DNA of 64,000 nt from JAZRWQ01 sp045541395 (GCA_045541395.1 JAZQIZ010000008.1:101672-165671); one strand, 5' to 3'; counted from the stretch's first letter, positions 24,436 to 33,645 are shown. Made by a program: numbers and translations. The notes: generated by a model from the sequence alone, not told the origin.

Positions 24436-26256
24436 TTATTGATTATTCAGTATCTCCATAAATTCTTCCCCTGTAATTGTCTCCTTTTCGTAAAGGTGAC
24501 GTGCAATATTCCCAAGCACCAGCCTGTTTTCATCAAGAAGCTTATAAGCCTTTTCATATTGCTTATTTACCAGCTTTATAACCTGCCTGTCTATTTCGGT
24601 TTGGGTCTCATTGGAACAGGCAAGGGAAGAATCGCCTCCTAAGTATTGGTTGTTTAGCGTTTCCAAAGCAACCATACCAAAATCCTCGCTCATACCGTAA
24701 CGGGTTATCATTGCCCTTGCAAGTCTTGTGGCCTGCTCAATATCGTTGGAGGCGCCGGTGGTAACGGAATTAAAAATAAGCGCTTCTGCAGCTCTGCCGC
24801 CTGTATAGGTGGCAATTTTATTTTCTATTTCTTCTTTTGACAGAAGATAATGATTACCTTCGTCTACCTGCATCGTATAGCCTAAAGCCCCCGATGTTCG
24901 GGGAACTATGGTTATCTTTTCAACAGGAGCGCTGTTGTTTTGCAAGGCTGCAACAAGTGCGTGGCCAACCTCATGGTAGGCTACTATCATTTTTTCCTTG
25001 TCGGTCAAAATGGCGTTCTTCTTCTGATATCCGGCTATTACAACCTCTATGCTTTCCTCTAAATCGCCCTGCAATACTATCTTCCTGTTGTTGCGTACTG
25101 CTCTTAATGCCGCCTCATTGACAATATTGGCAAGCTCGGCTCCCGAAGCGCCTGAAGCCATCCGGGCAATGCGGTTGTAATCTATTCCGGGATCAACTTT
25201 GATCTTCTTTGAGTGGACCTTAAGTATCTCCTCTCTGCCTTTAAGATCGGGCAACTCCACAGGCACGCGCCTGTCAAAACGGCCGGGGCGGGTAAGGGCA
25301 GGGTCAAGAGCTTCGGGGCGGTTGGTTGCTGCTAAAATTATAACGCCGCTGTTGCCTTCAAATCCGTCCATTTCAGTTAAAAGCTGATTTAACGTCTGCT
25401 CTCTTTCGTCGTTTCCGCCAACAAGGCCTCCGTCACGCTTCTTGCCAATGGCATCGATCTCATCTATAAATACAATACAGGGCGCTTTTTCCTTTGCCTG
25501 CTTGAAAAGATCTCTTACCTTGGAGGCGCCCATACCAACAAACATTTCCACAAACTCTGAGCCGCTCATTGAAAAGAAAGGTACGTTGGCTTCACCTGCA
25601 ACCGCCTTGGCAAGCATTGTTTTGCCGGTACCGGGCGGGCCTACAAGCAAAATACCCTTGGGCATGGAAGCGCCTATCTCTTTGTATTTGGAAGGATCGT
25701 GCAGGTATTCAACTATCTCCTTAAGGTTATCCTTTGCCTCGTCTTCTCCTGCAACGTCGGAAAATTTAATACCTTCGGAGGATTTAACGTATATTTTAGC
25801 GTTGCTTTTTCCCATACCGAACATCATAGATCCTGCACCGCCGCCTGCCTTATCCATCATCTTTTTAGACATAAACTGTCCTAAAGCAATAAAGATCCCT
25901 ATAGGCAGTATCCAGGATAATATAAAGCTTAGTATTGGTGAAGTCTCTTCAATAATCTCTCCGGAGAAGGTCGCACCTGACTCATAAAGCCTCTGAGTAA
26001 GATCGGGGTCAGCCAGCAAACCGGTTTCATAAACCTGTTTATTGGCTTTATCGGTAAAGAGGATCTTATTGGCCTGTATCTCCACCAGGCCTATATTCTT
26101 CTCCTCAGTCATTGCCATAAAAGTGCCGTAATCCACTTTATTTACCTTATTTCCGGAAATAAGGGGCAGAATAAAAGAGTTAAAAACTATAAGTGCAACA
26201 AGCACCAGCAAATAGTAAAACATCAAAGGTTTGCGCGGTTTTTTTACTTCGTTCAA
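24436..26256 (-). CDS. ftsH: ATP-dependent zinc metalloprotease FtsH
   Basis: A 606-residue membrane-bound AAA+ protease that degrades misfolded and regulatory membrane proteins. TM helices are at about residues 12-34 and 107-129 with the periplasmic-side domain between. Walker A GPPGTGKT is at 206-213, Walker B is [14 protein letters not shown], the second region of homology is [20 protein letters not shown], and the zinc site is HEVGH at 428-432 (usually HEAGH). Start ATG with AAGGAG. Monocistronic. Confidence 0.96.
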   Translation of the reverse strand: MNEVKKPRKPLMFYYLLVLVALIVFNSFILPLISGNKVNKVDYGTFMAMTEEKNIGLVEIQANKILFTDKANKQVYETGLLADPDLTQRLYESGATFSGEIIEETSPILSFILSWILPIGIFIALGQFMSKKMMDKAGGGAGSMMFGMGKSNAKIYVKSSEGIKFSDVAGEDEAKDNLKEIVEYLHDPSKYKEIGASMPKGILLVGPPGTGKTMLAKAVAGEANVPFFSMSGSEFVEMFVGMGASKVRDLFKQAKEKAPCIVFIDEIDAIGKKRDGGLVGGNDEREQTLNQLLTEMDGFEGNSGVIILAATNRPEALDPALTRPGRFDRRVPVELPDLKGREEILKVHSKKIKVDPGIDYNRIARMASGASGAELANIVNEAALRAVRNNRKIVLQGDLEESIEVVIAGYQKKNAILTDKEKMIVAYHEVGHALVAALQNNSAPVEKITIVPRTSGALGYTMQVDEGNHYLLSKEEIENKIATYTGGRAAEALIFNSVTTGASNDIEQATRLARAMITRYGMSEDFGMVALETLNNQYLGGDSSLACSNETQTEIDRQVIKLVNKQYEKAYKLLDENRLVLGNIARHLYEKETITGEEFMEILNNQ

Positions 26257-26343
26257 TTAAAATTTCTCCTTGTAACATTTTACTGAAAGTATACAATAAA
26301 ATTATTTCCAAATAATAAACAAAAAATGTGCAAGTTGTAAATT

Positions 26344-26377
26344 AATAATAAAAGCCCCCTTGGGGGCTTTTATTATT
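26344..26377 (-). terminator. Terminator of the nadBC-niaR operon
   Basis: A perfect 16-bp stem, with arms reading AATAATAAAAGCCCCC and its complement and a two-base loop. It includes the niaR stop codon. Confidence 0.85.
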
Positions 26378-26912
26378 GATTCGAAAAATCAACAGGCTCA
26401 AATTCCTGCAGTTTTGCTAAAAAACCGTGGCTCCATAAGGTGTCTTCAATAAGATCAAGGGTATTGGCATTTTCAGCGCTTACCGTATGATAATGATAGC
26501 CGGAGGTAACGTTTTTTAAAAGGCTGGATTTGCCCGAAGCAATATCCTTTAAAAAGCTTTTAACCTGAAGGCGGGACCGTATATTCATAGGCGCCCGCAG
26601 GGTGCCGTAATATTTGTGATAAATAAATACGTCCTCTACCGTTCCGCCGTGGTCTACAATAAGGTTTAATTCGGTTTCAACGTCCTCGTCGGAATGAATA
26701 ACCTTAAATACCCTTGAAATTGATCCCTTATCCAATACGTACCCTTTTGAATGGGCAACTATATTCTTTCCTGCAGACCGCAAAAGGGCAATATCCTGAA
26801 CTATGATCTGTCTGCTTACGCTAAAGTTTTTTGCCAGAACACTTGCTGAAACAGGGGAAGTGGCCTTTTCTAAAGCCTTTAAAATTTCATCTCTTCTTTC
26901 AGTACCGTTCAT
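26373..26912 (-). CDS. niaR: NiaR-type repressor of NAD biosynthesis
   Basis: A 179-residue regulator with an N-terminal HTH_11 domain (RRDEILKALEKATSPVSASV, recognition helix FSVSRQIIVQDIALLR) and a C-terminal 3H domain with conserved His in VIHSDEDVE, IVDHGG, and the pair GYHYHTV. NiaR (YrxA) represses NAD synthesis genes with niacin as co-repressor. It is the second gene of the nadBC operon, 10 bases after it, so it would regulate itself and nadBC; nadA lies divergent across the shared operator region. Confidence 0.92.
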   Translation of the reverse strand: MNGTERRDEILKALEKATSPVSASVLAKNFSVSRQIIVQDIALLRSAGKNIVAHSKGYVLDKGSISRVFKVIHSDEDVETELNLIVDHGGTVEDVFIYHKYYGTLRAPMNIRSRLQVKSFLKDIASGKSSLLKNVTSGYHYHTVSAENANTLDLIEDTLWSHGFLAKLQEFEPVDFSNQ

Positions 26913-26922
26913 TTTTGCCTCC

Positions 26923-29067
26923 TTAAAGGGCGTGTAAATGTTTTAATGAGAAATCAAGTATAGGTGCAGAGTGGGTAAGAGCGCCGCTTGAAATAAAATC
27001 TACTCCAAGGTCCGTAAGCCGGGCAATGTTTTCTTTTGTAATATTGCCCGAAACTTCAACCTGAGCCCTGCCGTCTATGTAGGCAATAGCCTCTTTCAGC
27101 TGATCGTAATTCATATTGTCCAGCATAATAATATCCGCCCCTGCATCAACCGCCTCTTTTACCATATCAAGAGTCTCAACCTCAACCTCGATTTTTCTTA
27201 CAAAGGGCGCATATTCTTTTGCCATTTCAATGGCTTCCTTAACGCCCCCTGCGGCGCCTATATGGTTATCCTTTAAAAGCACACCGTCGGAAAGATTGTA
27301 TCGGTGGTTCTTGCCTCCACCTGTTCTTACGGCGTATTTTTCAAAAATACGGTTATTGGGGCTTGTCTTTCTTGTGTCAAGAAGGGTAGTGCGGCTTCCA
27401 AGGAGCATATCCGCAACACTTCTTGTGTAGGTAGCAATTCCGCTCATTCTCTGCAGATAATTAAGGGCGGTGCGCTCACCTGAAAGAAGAGTGCGTATAT
27501 CACCTTTTATTTTTGCAATGACCTGCCCGTTTCTTATTCTGTCGCCGTCATGGGCGTAGAAGGTGGCCTGAACCGAATCGTCAATCAAGGTAAATACCCG
27601 TTCAAAGACCTGTATGCCGCAAAGCACTCCGTCTTCCTTGCATATAAGGTCAACCTCGCCCACAGTCTCGCATCTCATTACACAGTTGGTGGAAACGTCC
27701 TCGCTGGTAATGTCCTCCTCAAGCGCAGAGAGAATAAGTGGGTCTACCTTAAGCTTCAGAGTAGCCTTGTCAAACATCTTCTGCTCCTTGCTGTCTCTTT
27801 CGGCTCGGGCAATTTCATCAAGAACCAGCTTCTTGTATTCCGCTTCCAGACTCAAGGTGTCTTTGTAGGGCTCAAGGTCAACTATTGGAAGAGGGTACAC
27901 ATCAACAGGGTTTTCGCCGATCTCCAAAGCAGCTCTTTTTGCAAACACAAGACTCTCCAAAAGTGAGTTGCTGGCAAGGCGGTTCTTGCCGTGAACACCG
28001 TTGCAGGCGGTCTCTCCAACGGCATAAAGACAGCGCATGGAGGTGCGGCTGTTATAATCGACCTTAATACCACCCATAAAGTAATGCTGTGCAGGAACAA
28101 TAGGAATACATTCCTTTGTGGCGTCAAAGCCCATTTCCTTGCAGTGCTCAACAATGTTGGGGAAATGCTCCTTAAGCTCTTTTTCGGGAATAGGGCGCAG
28201 ATCCTCCCATACAAAATCGGTGCCGTCCTTAGCCATCTGCTCTCTTATGGCGGCTGTTACCATATCGCGGGGCAAAAGCTCGTCAACAAAACGTTCCTTG
28301 TTTTTGTTGTAAAGCTTTGCGCCTTCACCTCTTACGGATTCGGAAATAAGAAAGCTTCTGTCCTCTTCATTGGGTGAATAGAAAGTGGTCGGATGGGTCT
28401 GAATGTAATTAATATTCTTAAGTGCAATGTTGTGCTTAATGGAAATAGCAAGAGCATCGCCGGTAAGATGTCTGAAGTTGGTGGAGTGACGGTATAATCC
28501 GCCTATGCCCCCTGTTGCAAGGACCGTATATTCACAGCTTACGGTATCTATCTCACCGTCTTTGCCCTTAATTACAGCGCCTACACACCTACCGTCAGCT
28601 TCAATAATATCCAAAAGGGTCGTGTATTCCAGAATCTCAATATTGGCTCTCTTTTTAACTTCCTCATAAAGCTTGGAGGTTATCTCCTTGCCGGTCACGT
28701 CCTCATGGAAAAGAATGCGCTTGTGGGTATGGGCGCCTTCTTTTGTAAATTCAAAGGATCCGTCGGCCTTTCTTTTAAACTCAACGCCAAAGGAAACAAG
28801 TTCACTGATCACCTCCATAGAAGAGTTTATCATTATGGAAACGCTTTCGCGGTCATTTTCATAGTGGCCCGCCTTTAAGGTATCCTTAAAAAAGGATGCG
28901 TAATCCGAACGGTCCTTCAGAACGCAAATGCCGCCCTGGGCAAGATAAGAGTCACTGCTCTCTACATTGGATTTGGTTATAACGGTTATTCTTTTCTCTT
29001 CGGGTAAATTCAAAGCGCAATAAAGCCCCGAACAGCCCGAACCTACAACCAGTATATCGGTTTTCAT
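26923..29067 (-). CDS. nadB-nadC: L-aspartate oxidase / quinolinate phosphoribosyltransferase fusion
   Basis: A 714-residue two-enzyme protein. Residues 1 to about 425 are NadB: FAD site ILVVGSGCSGLYCAL, substrate loop DSYLAQGG, ATGGIGGLY, and the CNGVHGKNRLASNSLLE block. NadC begins near residue 438 (DPLILSALEEDIT) and has LNYLQRMSGIAT, DTRKTSPNNR, GGGKNHRYNLSDG and LKDNHIG. The usual C-terminal helical bundle of NadB (about 100 residues) is absent; NadC replaces it. I chose ATG 29067 because CGGAGG stands 8 bases before it. With NadA opposite, all three steps from aspartate to nicotinate mononucleotide are here. Confidence 0.93.
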   Translation of the reverse strand: MKTDILVVGSGCSGLYCALNLPEEKRITVITKSNVESSDSYLAQGGICVLKDRSDYASFFKDTLKAGHYENDRESVSIMINSSMEVISELVSFGVEFKRKADGSFEFTKEGAHTHKRILFHEDVTGKEITSKLYEEVKKRANIEILEYTTLLDIIEADGRCVGAVIKGKDGEIDTVSCEYTVLATGGIGGLYRHSTNFRHLTGDALAISIKHNIALKNINYIQTHPTTFYSPNEEDRSFLISESVRGEGAKLYNKNKERFVDELLPRDMVTAAIREQMAKDGTDFVWEDLRPIPEKELKEHFPNIVEHCKEMGFDATKECIPIVPAQHYFMGGIKVDYNSRTSMRCLYAVGETACNGVHGKNRLASNSLLESLVFAKRAALEIGENPVDVYPLPIVDLEPYKDTLSLEAEYKKLVLDEIARAERDSKEQKMFDKATLKLKVDPLILSALEEDITSEDVSTNCVMRCETVGEVDLICKEDGVLCGIQVFERVFTLIDDSVQATFYAHDGDRIRNGQVIAKIKGDIRTLLSGERTALNYLQRMSGIATYTRSVADMLLGSRTTLLDTRKTSPNNRIFEKYAVRTGGGKNHRYNLSDGVLLKDNHIGAAGGVKEAIEMAKEYAPFVRKIEVEVETLDMVKEAVDAGADIIMLDNMNYDQLKEAIAYIDGRAQVEVSGNITKENIARLTDLGVDFISSGALTHSAPILDFSLKHLHAL

Positions 29068-29097
29068 AATATTCCCTCCGAATTTTTTATTTACATA

Positions 29098-29126
29098 ATT
29101 ATAGCACCTGACAAGACACCTGTCAA
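29098..29126 (-). promoter_or_regulatory. Consensus promoter of nadBC-niaR
   Basis: TTGACA-N17-TATAAT on the minus strand, a perfect match to sigma-A consensus, 31 bases before the ATG. Confidence 0.85.
29106..29125. promoter_or_regulatory. Candidate NiaR operator
   Basis: TGACA-N7-TGTCA (29109-29125) is an inverted repeat lying within the spacer and -35 of the nadBC promoter. It includes ACACCTGTC, resembling the NiaR half-site as I remember it, and a direct CACCTG repeat at 29105 and 29117. It ends 10 bases from the nadA -35. Confidence 0.6.
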
Positions 29127-29135
29127 TATAAATAC

Positions 29136-29164
29136 TTGACAATCCTTTTACGGTAAACTATAAT
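29136..29164 (+). promoter_or_regulatory. Consensus promoter of nadA
   Basis: TTGACA-N17-TATAAT on the plus strand, again a perfect sigma-A consensus, 28 bases before the nadA ATG. Confidence 0.85.
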
Positions 29165-29192
29165 ATAGCAAGTAATAATTCGGAGGTGCTTT

Positions 29193-30110
29193 ATGTTTAC
29201 AACAAAGCAGCTGCAGGAAGAAATAATGCGGCTTAAAAAGGAAAAGGATATTTGCATTCTGGCTCACGCTTATCAGTCTCAGGATATTCTGGAGGTTGCG
29301 GATTTTATAGGCGATTCCTACGGTCTTTCAAAGGAAGCGGCAAAGGCCCCGCAGAAGACCGTGCTTATGTGCGGAGTTCGTTTTATGGCCGAAACCGCAA
29401 AAATTCTAAGCCCCGAAAAAAAGGTTATTTTGTCTCACTCTCAGGCTGGCTGTCCTATGGCAGAGCAGCTTAGTGTTGAAGAACTGAAGGCCCTTAAGCA
29501 AAAAAATAAAAACTGTGCAGTTGTTGCTTATATTAATACTACCGCGGCGCTTAAAACTTTGTGTGATGTGTGCGTCACCAGTGCCTCTGCTTTAAAAATA
29601 GTTAAAAACCTACCGCAGAAGGACATTTTGTTTATACCTGACTGTAACTTAGGCTCCTGGATAGCCGAAAAGGTGCCCGAAAAGAATTTTAAGTTTATAA
29701 TAGGCGGCTGCCCTATACATACCCGTGTTAAAGAAGAGGATGTACTGAAAGCAAAAAAGGAACACCCCAATGCCCTTTTGCTTGTTCACCCTGAATGTTT
29801 AAAGGAAGTAACCGATAAGGCTGATTACGCAGGCAGTACCACAGGCATTATGAAGTTTGTAGCTGAAAGTACGGCAAACGAATTTATTATAGGTACCGAA
29901 AACAGCATAGTTCAGCATCTGCAGTTTTCTTATCCCGAAAAGAAATTTTACGCCCTTTCCAAAGCCCTTATCTGCGAGGATATGAAACTCACCACCCTTA
30001 TGGACGTTTATAACTGCATTAACGGTGGCGGCGAGGAAATAATTTTAAGTGAAGATACCCGCCTTAAAGCAAAAGCGGCAATTGATGCAATGCTCTCTTA
30101 CGGCGGTTAA
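29193..30110 (+). CDS. nadA: Quinolinate synthase
   Basis: A 305-residue 4Fe-4S enzyme that condenses iminoaspartate with dihydroxyacetone phosphate to quinolinate. The cluster cysteines, by position with short-form NadA enzymes, are Cys87 (QAGCPMA), Cys202 (HPEC) and Cys261 (ICEDM). Other family blocks are LAHAYQSQDI, ADFIGDSYGLS, VHPECL and AGSTTGIMKF. The ribosome binding site is CGGAGGTG. It is transcribed alone, divergent from nadBC-niaR, and ends at a terminator. Confidence 0.95.
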   Translation: MFTTKQLQEEIMRLKKEKDICILAHAYQSQDILEVADFIGDSYGLSKEAAKAPQKTVLMCGVRFMAETAKILSPEKKVILSHSQAGCPMAEQLSVEELKALKQKNKNCAVVAYINTTAALKTLCDVCVTSASALKIVKNLPQKDILFIPDCNLGSWIAEKVPEKNFKFIIGGCPIHTRVKEEDVLKAKKEHPNALLLVHPECLKEVTDKADYAGSTTGIMKFVAESTANEFIIGTENSIVQHLQFSYPEKKFYALSKALICEDMKLTTLMDVYNCINGGGEEIILSEDTRLKAKAAIDAMLSYGG

Positions 30111-30116
30111 AAAAAG

Positions 30117-30147
30117 AAAAACCCGAGAGTTTTATCTCGGGTTTTTT
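30117..30147. terminator. Terminator of nadA (bidirectional)
   Basis: AAAACCCGAGA stem with a GTTTTA-type loop and a run of T after it; the cupin gene ends on the other side. Confidence 0.8.
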
Positions 30148-30155
30148 GTTGCCAA

Positions 30156-30587
30156 TTAGTCTTCGTCAGCTCTCTTGTAGGTCTTGCCCCAGTCTCTGAG
30201 ACGAGCTTCCCAGCAGTCATTATCCTTTTCATCAGGCCAGATAGTAACCAGAGTAGCAGGTTCGGTCTGAGAATTGTTAACAATGTAATGCTTTGTGCCG
30301 CCGGGTATGTAAATGAGGGTACCGTTCTTCATAATAACGGGTGTGTCCTCAAGGTAAACGGTGGATTCACCGGACATACCGAGGTAAACTTCAGCCTTGG
30401 GATGAGCAGCGCCTTCAAGCTTGCCTTCTGCATTGTAGGAACCGGTATGACCGCCGGGAGCTACAGTGCCGTGGTTAACGTTAACGCAGGGTTCACCGGC
30501 CATATAGCTGTCCAGAAGAAGTCTGGATTCGTAGTTACCGCTGCCGTAATTCTTGATGTCTTCAGGATTAAAAACTTTTACGTCCAT
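30156..30587 (-). CDS. Cupin-domain protein
   Basis: A 143-residue cupin. The core has NVNHGTVAPGGHTGSYN, then HPKAEVYLGMSGES and the second motif LIYIPGGTKHYIVNN. The C-terminus WPDEKDNDCWEARLRDWGK is an extension I do not recognise. Likely a small metal-binding protein or enzyme. AAGGAGG precedes the ATG, and the gene has its own promoter. It is not similar to the cupin at 24051 beyond the fold. Confidence 0.82.
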   Translation of the reverse strand: MDVKVFNPEDIKNYGSGNYESRLLLDSYMAGEPCVNVNHGTVAPGGHTGSYNAEGKLEGAAHPKAEVYLGMSGESTVYLEDTPVIMKNGTLIYIPGGTKHYIVNNSQTEPATLVTIWPDEKDNDCWEARLRDWGKTYKRADED

Positions 30588-30618
30588 TTGAAATGGCCTC
30601 CTTAATATTGTTAACTTA

Positions 30619-30647
30619 ATTATGGTATGTTTTTATGAAAAAGTCAA
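30619..30647 (-). promoter_or_regulatory. Promoter of the cupin at 30156-30587
   Basis: TTGACT-N17-CATAAT on the minus strand, 31 bases before the ATG. Confidence 0.5.
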
Positions 30648-30671
30648 GTGTTTTCGGTTGGTTTATTTAAA

Positions 30672-31514
30672 TTAACTGATTATAGTAAATAATAAACCGG
30701 TTACAAGAGAGATTATAAAGGTTAAGAAAAGTACAATAAGGTTTTCTTTGTGAGGGCGGTTTTGCTTAAATAAAACTATTATTGCAACCCCGGAATTAAC
30801 GCAAAGCCCTGTAAGAAGTGCGCCGAAGGAAACAATACCCGAAACGTAAAGTTCCGTAAGCATAACCGAAGAAGCGCAGTTTGGAATAAGGCCTATAATG
30901 GCTGCAATAAAAGGCTGTAAAAGGTTGCCGGTAAGCAAAAACCTTTTAATGTTCTCTTCTCCTATAAGCTCTATTGTGCCGTCAAGCAAAAGGTTGCATA
31001 AAAGTAAAAACAAAAATATCTTAACCGTGTGCTTCAGTGCAGGTAAAACAATGCCCTTGGAATCCTCACAGCCGCAGCCAACGCAAAGGTCGTGAACGTC
31101 CTTATTCTGCGGGCGGTTCTTAAAGGCGAGGTCTATAACAAAGCCGCATAAAAACGCCAATATAAACTTGCATAAAGCAAGCATAATTACAGTTTTGATC
31201 CCTCCGGGCGCTCCTAAAAGAATAAGAAAGGCCTCGTCGGAGGTTGCTAAAAATACAGCAACAAGAGTGCCTGTGCCAATAAGGCCTCCGGCATAAAGGT
31301 TTGCCGCCGTAACCGAAAAGCCGCATTGTGGAATAAGCCCTAAAGCAGAGCCGGCCAGTGCCCCTGTACCGTTTTTGTAGCCCAGCAGCTTTACAAGCCT
31401 GCCTGTGGAATGCCGTTCGCAATATTCCATAACAAGAAAGCCTAAGAATAAAAAGGGAAGCACCTTAAGGCTGTCTAAAAAAGCGTGTTCAGCTATATGT
31501 AATATTTCGTGCAT
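30672..31514 (-). CDS. Putative ten-helix metal/metalloid permease (ArsP_2-like)
   Basis: A 280-residue membrane protein with about nine or ten hydrophobic helices in two halves. Each half has a similar G-L-I-P-x-C motif (LGLIPQCGFSVTAANLY and IGLIPNCASSVMLTELY), the hallmark of the family annotated as putative arsenic efflux or heavy-metal exporter. The central loop contains DLCVGCGCEDSKG, a Cys cluster that could bind metal. The ribosome binding site is weak (AAAGAG). Metal specificity cannot be told from sequence. Confidence 0.8.
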   Translation of the reverse strand: MHEILHIAEHAFLDSLKVLPFLFLGFLVMEYCERHSTGRLVKLLGYKNGTGALAGSALGLIPQCGFSVTAANLYAGGLIGTGTLVAVFLATSDEAFLILLGAPGGIKTVIMLALCKFILAFLCGFVIDLAFKNRPQNKDVHDLCVGCGCEDSKGIVLPALKHTVKIFLFLLLCNLLLDGTIELIGEENIKRFLLTGNLLQPFIAAIIGLIPNCASSVMLTELYVSGIVSFGALLTGLCVNSGVAIIVLFKQNRPHKENLIVLFLTFIISLVTGLLFTIIS

Positions 31515-31530
31515 ATGATTCTCTTTCTAA

Positions 31531-31560
31531 AAGACGAGATGCGAAAAAGCATCTCGTCTT
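31531..31560 (-). terminator. Terminator of the rnhA-nifS-nifU operon
   Basis: A 12-bp stem AAGACGAGATGC with a GAAAAA loop, ending in U on the minus strand. It also separates this operon from the permease gene. Confidence 0.8.
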
Positions 31561-31566
31561 AAAATT

Positions 31567-32001
31567 TTAGTGATGGCCGCAGGCTTCGCAGTTGCCGTTG
31601 CAGTTAAAGTCAACCAGCTCCTTGGGTAAGGGCAGGCAGTTCTTGGTGTAGTAATCCACCAAAGCTGCCTTTACGGCCTCTTCAGCTAAAACCGAACAAT
31701 GAAGTTTAACTGCAGGCAGACCGTCAAGGGCTTCAACAACTGCCTTATTAGTAAACTTCAATGCCTCGTCAATGGTTTTGCCCATAACAAGCTCGGAAGC
31801 CATTGAGGAGGTTGCAACAGCCGCGCCGCAGCCGAAGGTTTTGAACTTAACGTCGGTAATAACGTTATCTTCTATTTTAAGGTACACACGCATAATATCG
31901 CCGCATTTGGCGTTACCAACTTCGCCTACGCCGGAAGCATTTTCAATTTCGCCTACGTTGCGTGGGTTTGTGAAATGATCCATTACTTTTTCTGAATACA
32001 T
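31567..32001 (-). CDS. iscU: Iron-sulfur cluster scaffold protein (NifU/IscU type)
   Basis: A 144-residue scaffold on which Fe-S clusters are built. It begins YSEKVMDHFTNPRNVG and has the three conserved cysteines in GNAKCGDIM, TFGCGAAVATSS and KLHCSVLAEEAV. The C-terminus has an extra cysteine-histidine tail (FNCNGNCEACGHH) that is not part of the standard fold and could bind metal. It is 1 base after the cysteine desulfurase gene, its normal partner. Confidence 0.93.
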   Translation of the reverse strand: MYSEKVMDHFTNPRNVGEIENASGVGEVGNAKCGDIMRVYLKIEDNVITDVKFKTFGCGAAVATSSMASELVMGKTIDEALKFTNKAVVEALDGLPAVKLHCSVLAEEAVKAALVDYYTKNCLPLPKELVDFNCNGNCEACGHH

Positions 32002-32002
32002 A

Positions 32003-33190
32003 TTAGTTTTCCTTTCCTTCTTTAATAAAAGTGTCCCAAAGGGGAGACATATTTCTCAGTCTCTCAACAATTTCGGGTAATTTTTCAAGTATATAATCAA
32101 CATCCTCTTCGGTGTTGGTATGATCAAGTGAAAATCTTAAAGAGCCGTGGGCAATTTCGTGGGGCAGGCCAATAGATAACAGCACGTGGCTTGGGTCCAG
32201 AGAACCTGAGGTGCAGGCGCTGCCGGAAGAAGCGCATATGCCGCTTATATCCAACCATAAAAGTAAGCTTTCGCCTTCAATAAATCGGATAGAAACGTTT
32301 GCGTTGCCGGGCAAACGGTTGTATCTGTCACCGTTAAGGCGGGTGTAAGGTATTTTAAGAAGGCCATCTATAAGACGGTCACGCATAGCAATAACCTTCT
32401 TGTTGTTCTCCTCCATTTCAAGGCAGGATAATCTTAATGCCTCCGCCATACCTACAATGCCTGCAGGGTTTTCGGTGCCTGCGCGTTTGCCGCGCTCCTG
32501 ACCGCCGCCGCTTATAAGGTTAGGCATAACAATGCCCTTTCTCATATATAAGCCGCCAATACCCTTGGGGCCGTTAAACTTATGAGCAGAGAAGCTCATA
32601 AGGTCTATTCCCATCTCCTTAACGTTTATGGGCATATGACCTACAGCCTGTACGGCGTCGGTATGGAATAAAACCTTAGGATGCCTGTGAGTGATCTCAG
32701 CAAGCTCCTTAATGGGCTGTACAGAGCCGATTTCGTTGTTAGCGAACATAATTGTAACTAAAATTGTATTTTCTTTAATTGCCGCTTCAAGATCCTCAGG
32801 TTTAACAATGCCGTTTTCGTATACGGGCAGTAAGGTAACTTCAGCACCGCATTCTTCAAGGGCGTGTAAAACAGCGTGATGCTCAAAGGCGGTGGAAATA
32901 ATGTGGGGAGTTTTGCCCTTTCTTAAGGACTTTAATGCCAACTCCTTAATTACCCAGTTGTCAGACTCAGAGCCGCCTGCGGTAATATATATTTCCTTAG
33001 CTTCCGCGCCGATGCAATCGGCAATTATCTGCCTTGCTTCATCTACACCTGCCTTGGCCTTCTGGCCTGCCTGATGTACCGATGAAGGGTTTCCGTATAT
33101 TTCCGTAAGATAAGGCATCATTTTCTCAAGTACTCGCGGATCCATTGCGGTGGTAGCCGCGTTATCTGCATATACAAAACGCTTTTCCAT
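32003..33190 (-). CDS. iscS: Cysteine desulfurase (NifS/IscS type)
   Basis: A 395-residue fold-type I PLP enzyme that takes sulfur from cysteine for Fe-S cluster assembly. The start YADNAATTAMDPRVLEKMMP is typical. The PLP lysine is in SAHKFNGPKG, and the catalytic Cys lies in ASSGSACTSGSLDPSHVL, the longer active-site loop of the NifS/IscS class. Product sulfur goes to the scaffold protein encoded next. It stands 13 bases after rnhA. Confidence 0.94.
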   Translation of the reverse strand: MEKRFVYADNAATTAMDPRVLEKMMPYLTEIYGNPSSVHQAGQKAKAGVDEARQIIADCIGAEAKEIYITAGGSESDNWVIKELALKSLRKGKTPHIISTAFEHHAVLHALEECGAEVTLLPVYENGIVKPEDLEAAIKENTILVTIMFANNEIGSVQPIKELAEITHRHPKVLFHTDAVQAVGHMPINVKEMGIDLMSFSAHKFNGPKGIGGLYMRKGIVMPNLISGGGQERGKRAGTENPAGIVGMAEALRLSCLEMEENNKKVIAMRDRLIDGLLKIPYTRLNGDRYNRLPGNANVSIRFIEGESLLLWLDISGICASSGSACTSGSLDPSHVLLSIGLPHEIAHGSLRFSLDHTNTEEDVDYILEKLPEIVERLRNMSPLWDTFIKEGKEN

Positions 33191-33203
33191 TTTTATACTT
33201 CCT

Positions 33204-33641
33204 TTACCTGTATTTTTCTATCATACTTACCGCCATTTTATCGCACCTCTCATTTTCGGGATGCCCTGCATGACCTTTCACCCAAATAAAGGTTACCTCA
33301 TGCATTTCCAAAAGTGCGGAAAGCTCATTCCAAAGCTCAGGGTTCTTAACCGGCTTTTTGCCTGCGGTCTTAAAGCCGTTTTTCTGCCAGGCTGAAAGCC
33401 AGCCTAAATTAACAGCATCGGTTAAATACTTGCTGTCGGAGGTAAGGGTAACCTTGCAGGGCTCCTTTAAGGCCTTTAGGGCCTCTATAGCCGCAGTAAG
33501 CTCCATTCGGTTATTTGTGGTACTCTTTGCTCCCTCGCAAAGCTCCTTTTCCTTGCCGCCGTATCTTAAAACAGCGCCCCAGCCGCCGGGCCCCGGATTA
33601 CCGGAACAAGCCCCGTCGGTGAAGATCTCTACCGATTTCAT
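33204..33641 (-). CDS. rnhA: Ribonuclease HI
   Basis: A 145-residue RNase H that removes RNA from RNA-DNA hybrids. The DEDD active site is visible: Asp in [16 protein letters not shown], Glu in [13 protein letters not shown], Asp in TDSKYL, and Asp in [11 protein letters not shown]. The candidate -10 lies only 4 bases before the ATG, so the transcript may be leaderless; the same bases also offer AAGGTGG as a ribosome binding site. It leads the cysteine desulfurase/scaffold operon. Confidence 0.94.
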   Translation of the reverse strand: MKSVEIFTDGACSGNPGPGGWGAVLRYGGKEKELCEGAKSTTNNRMELTAAIEALKALKEPCKVTLTSDSKYLTDAVNLGWLSAWQKNGFKTAGKKPVKNPELWNELSALLEMHEVTFIWVKGHAGHPENERCDKMAVSMIEKYR

Positions 33642-33645
33642 AAAT

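Noticed and set aside
29068..29192. Possible riboswitch before nadA
   Set aside because: The start site leaves only about 20 bases of leader; a NiaR-type operator explains control better.
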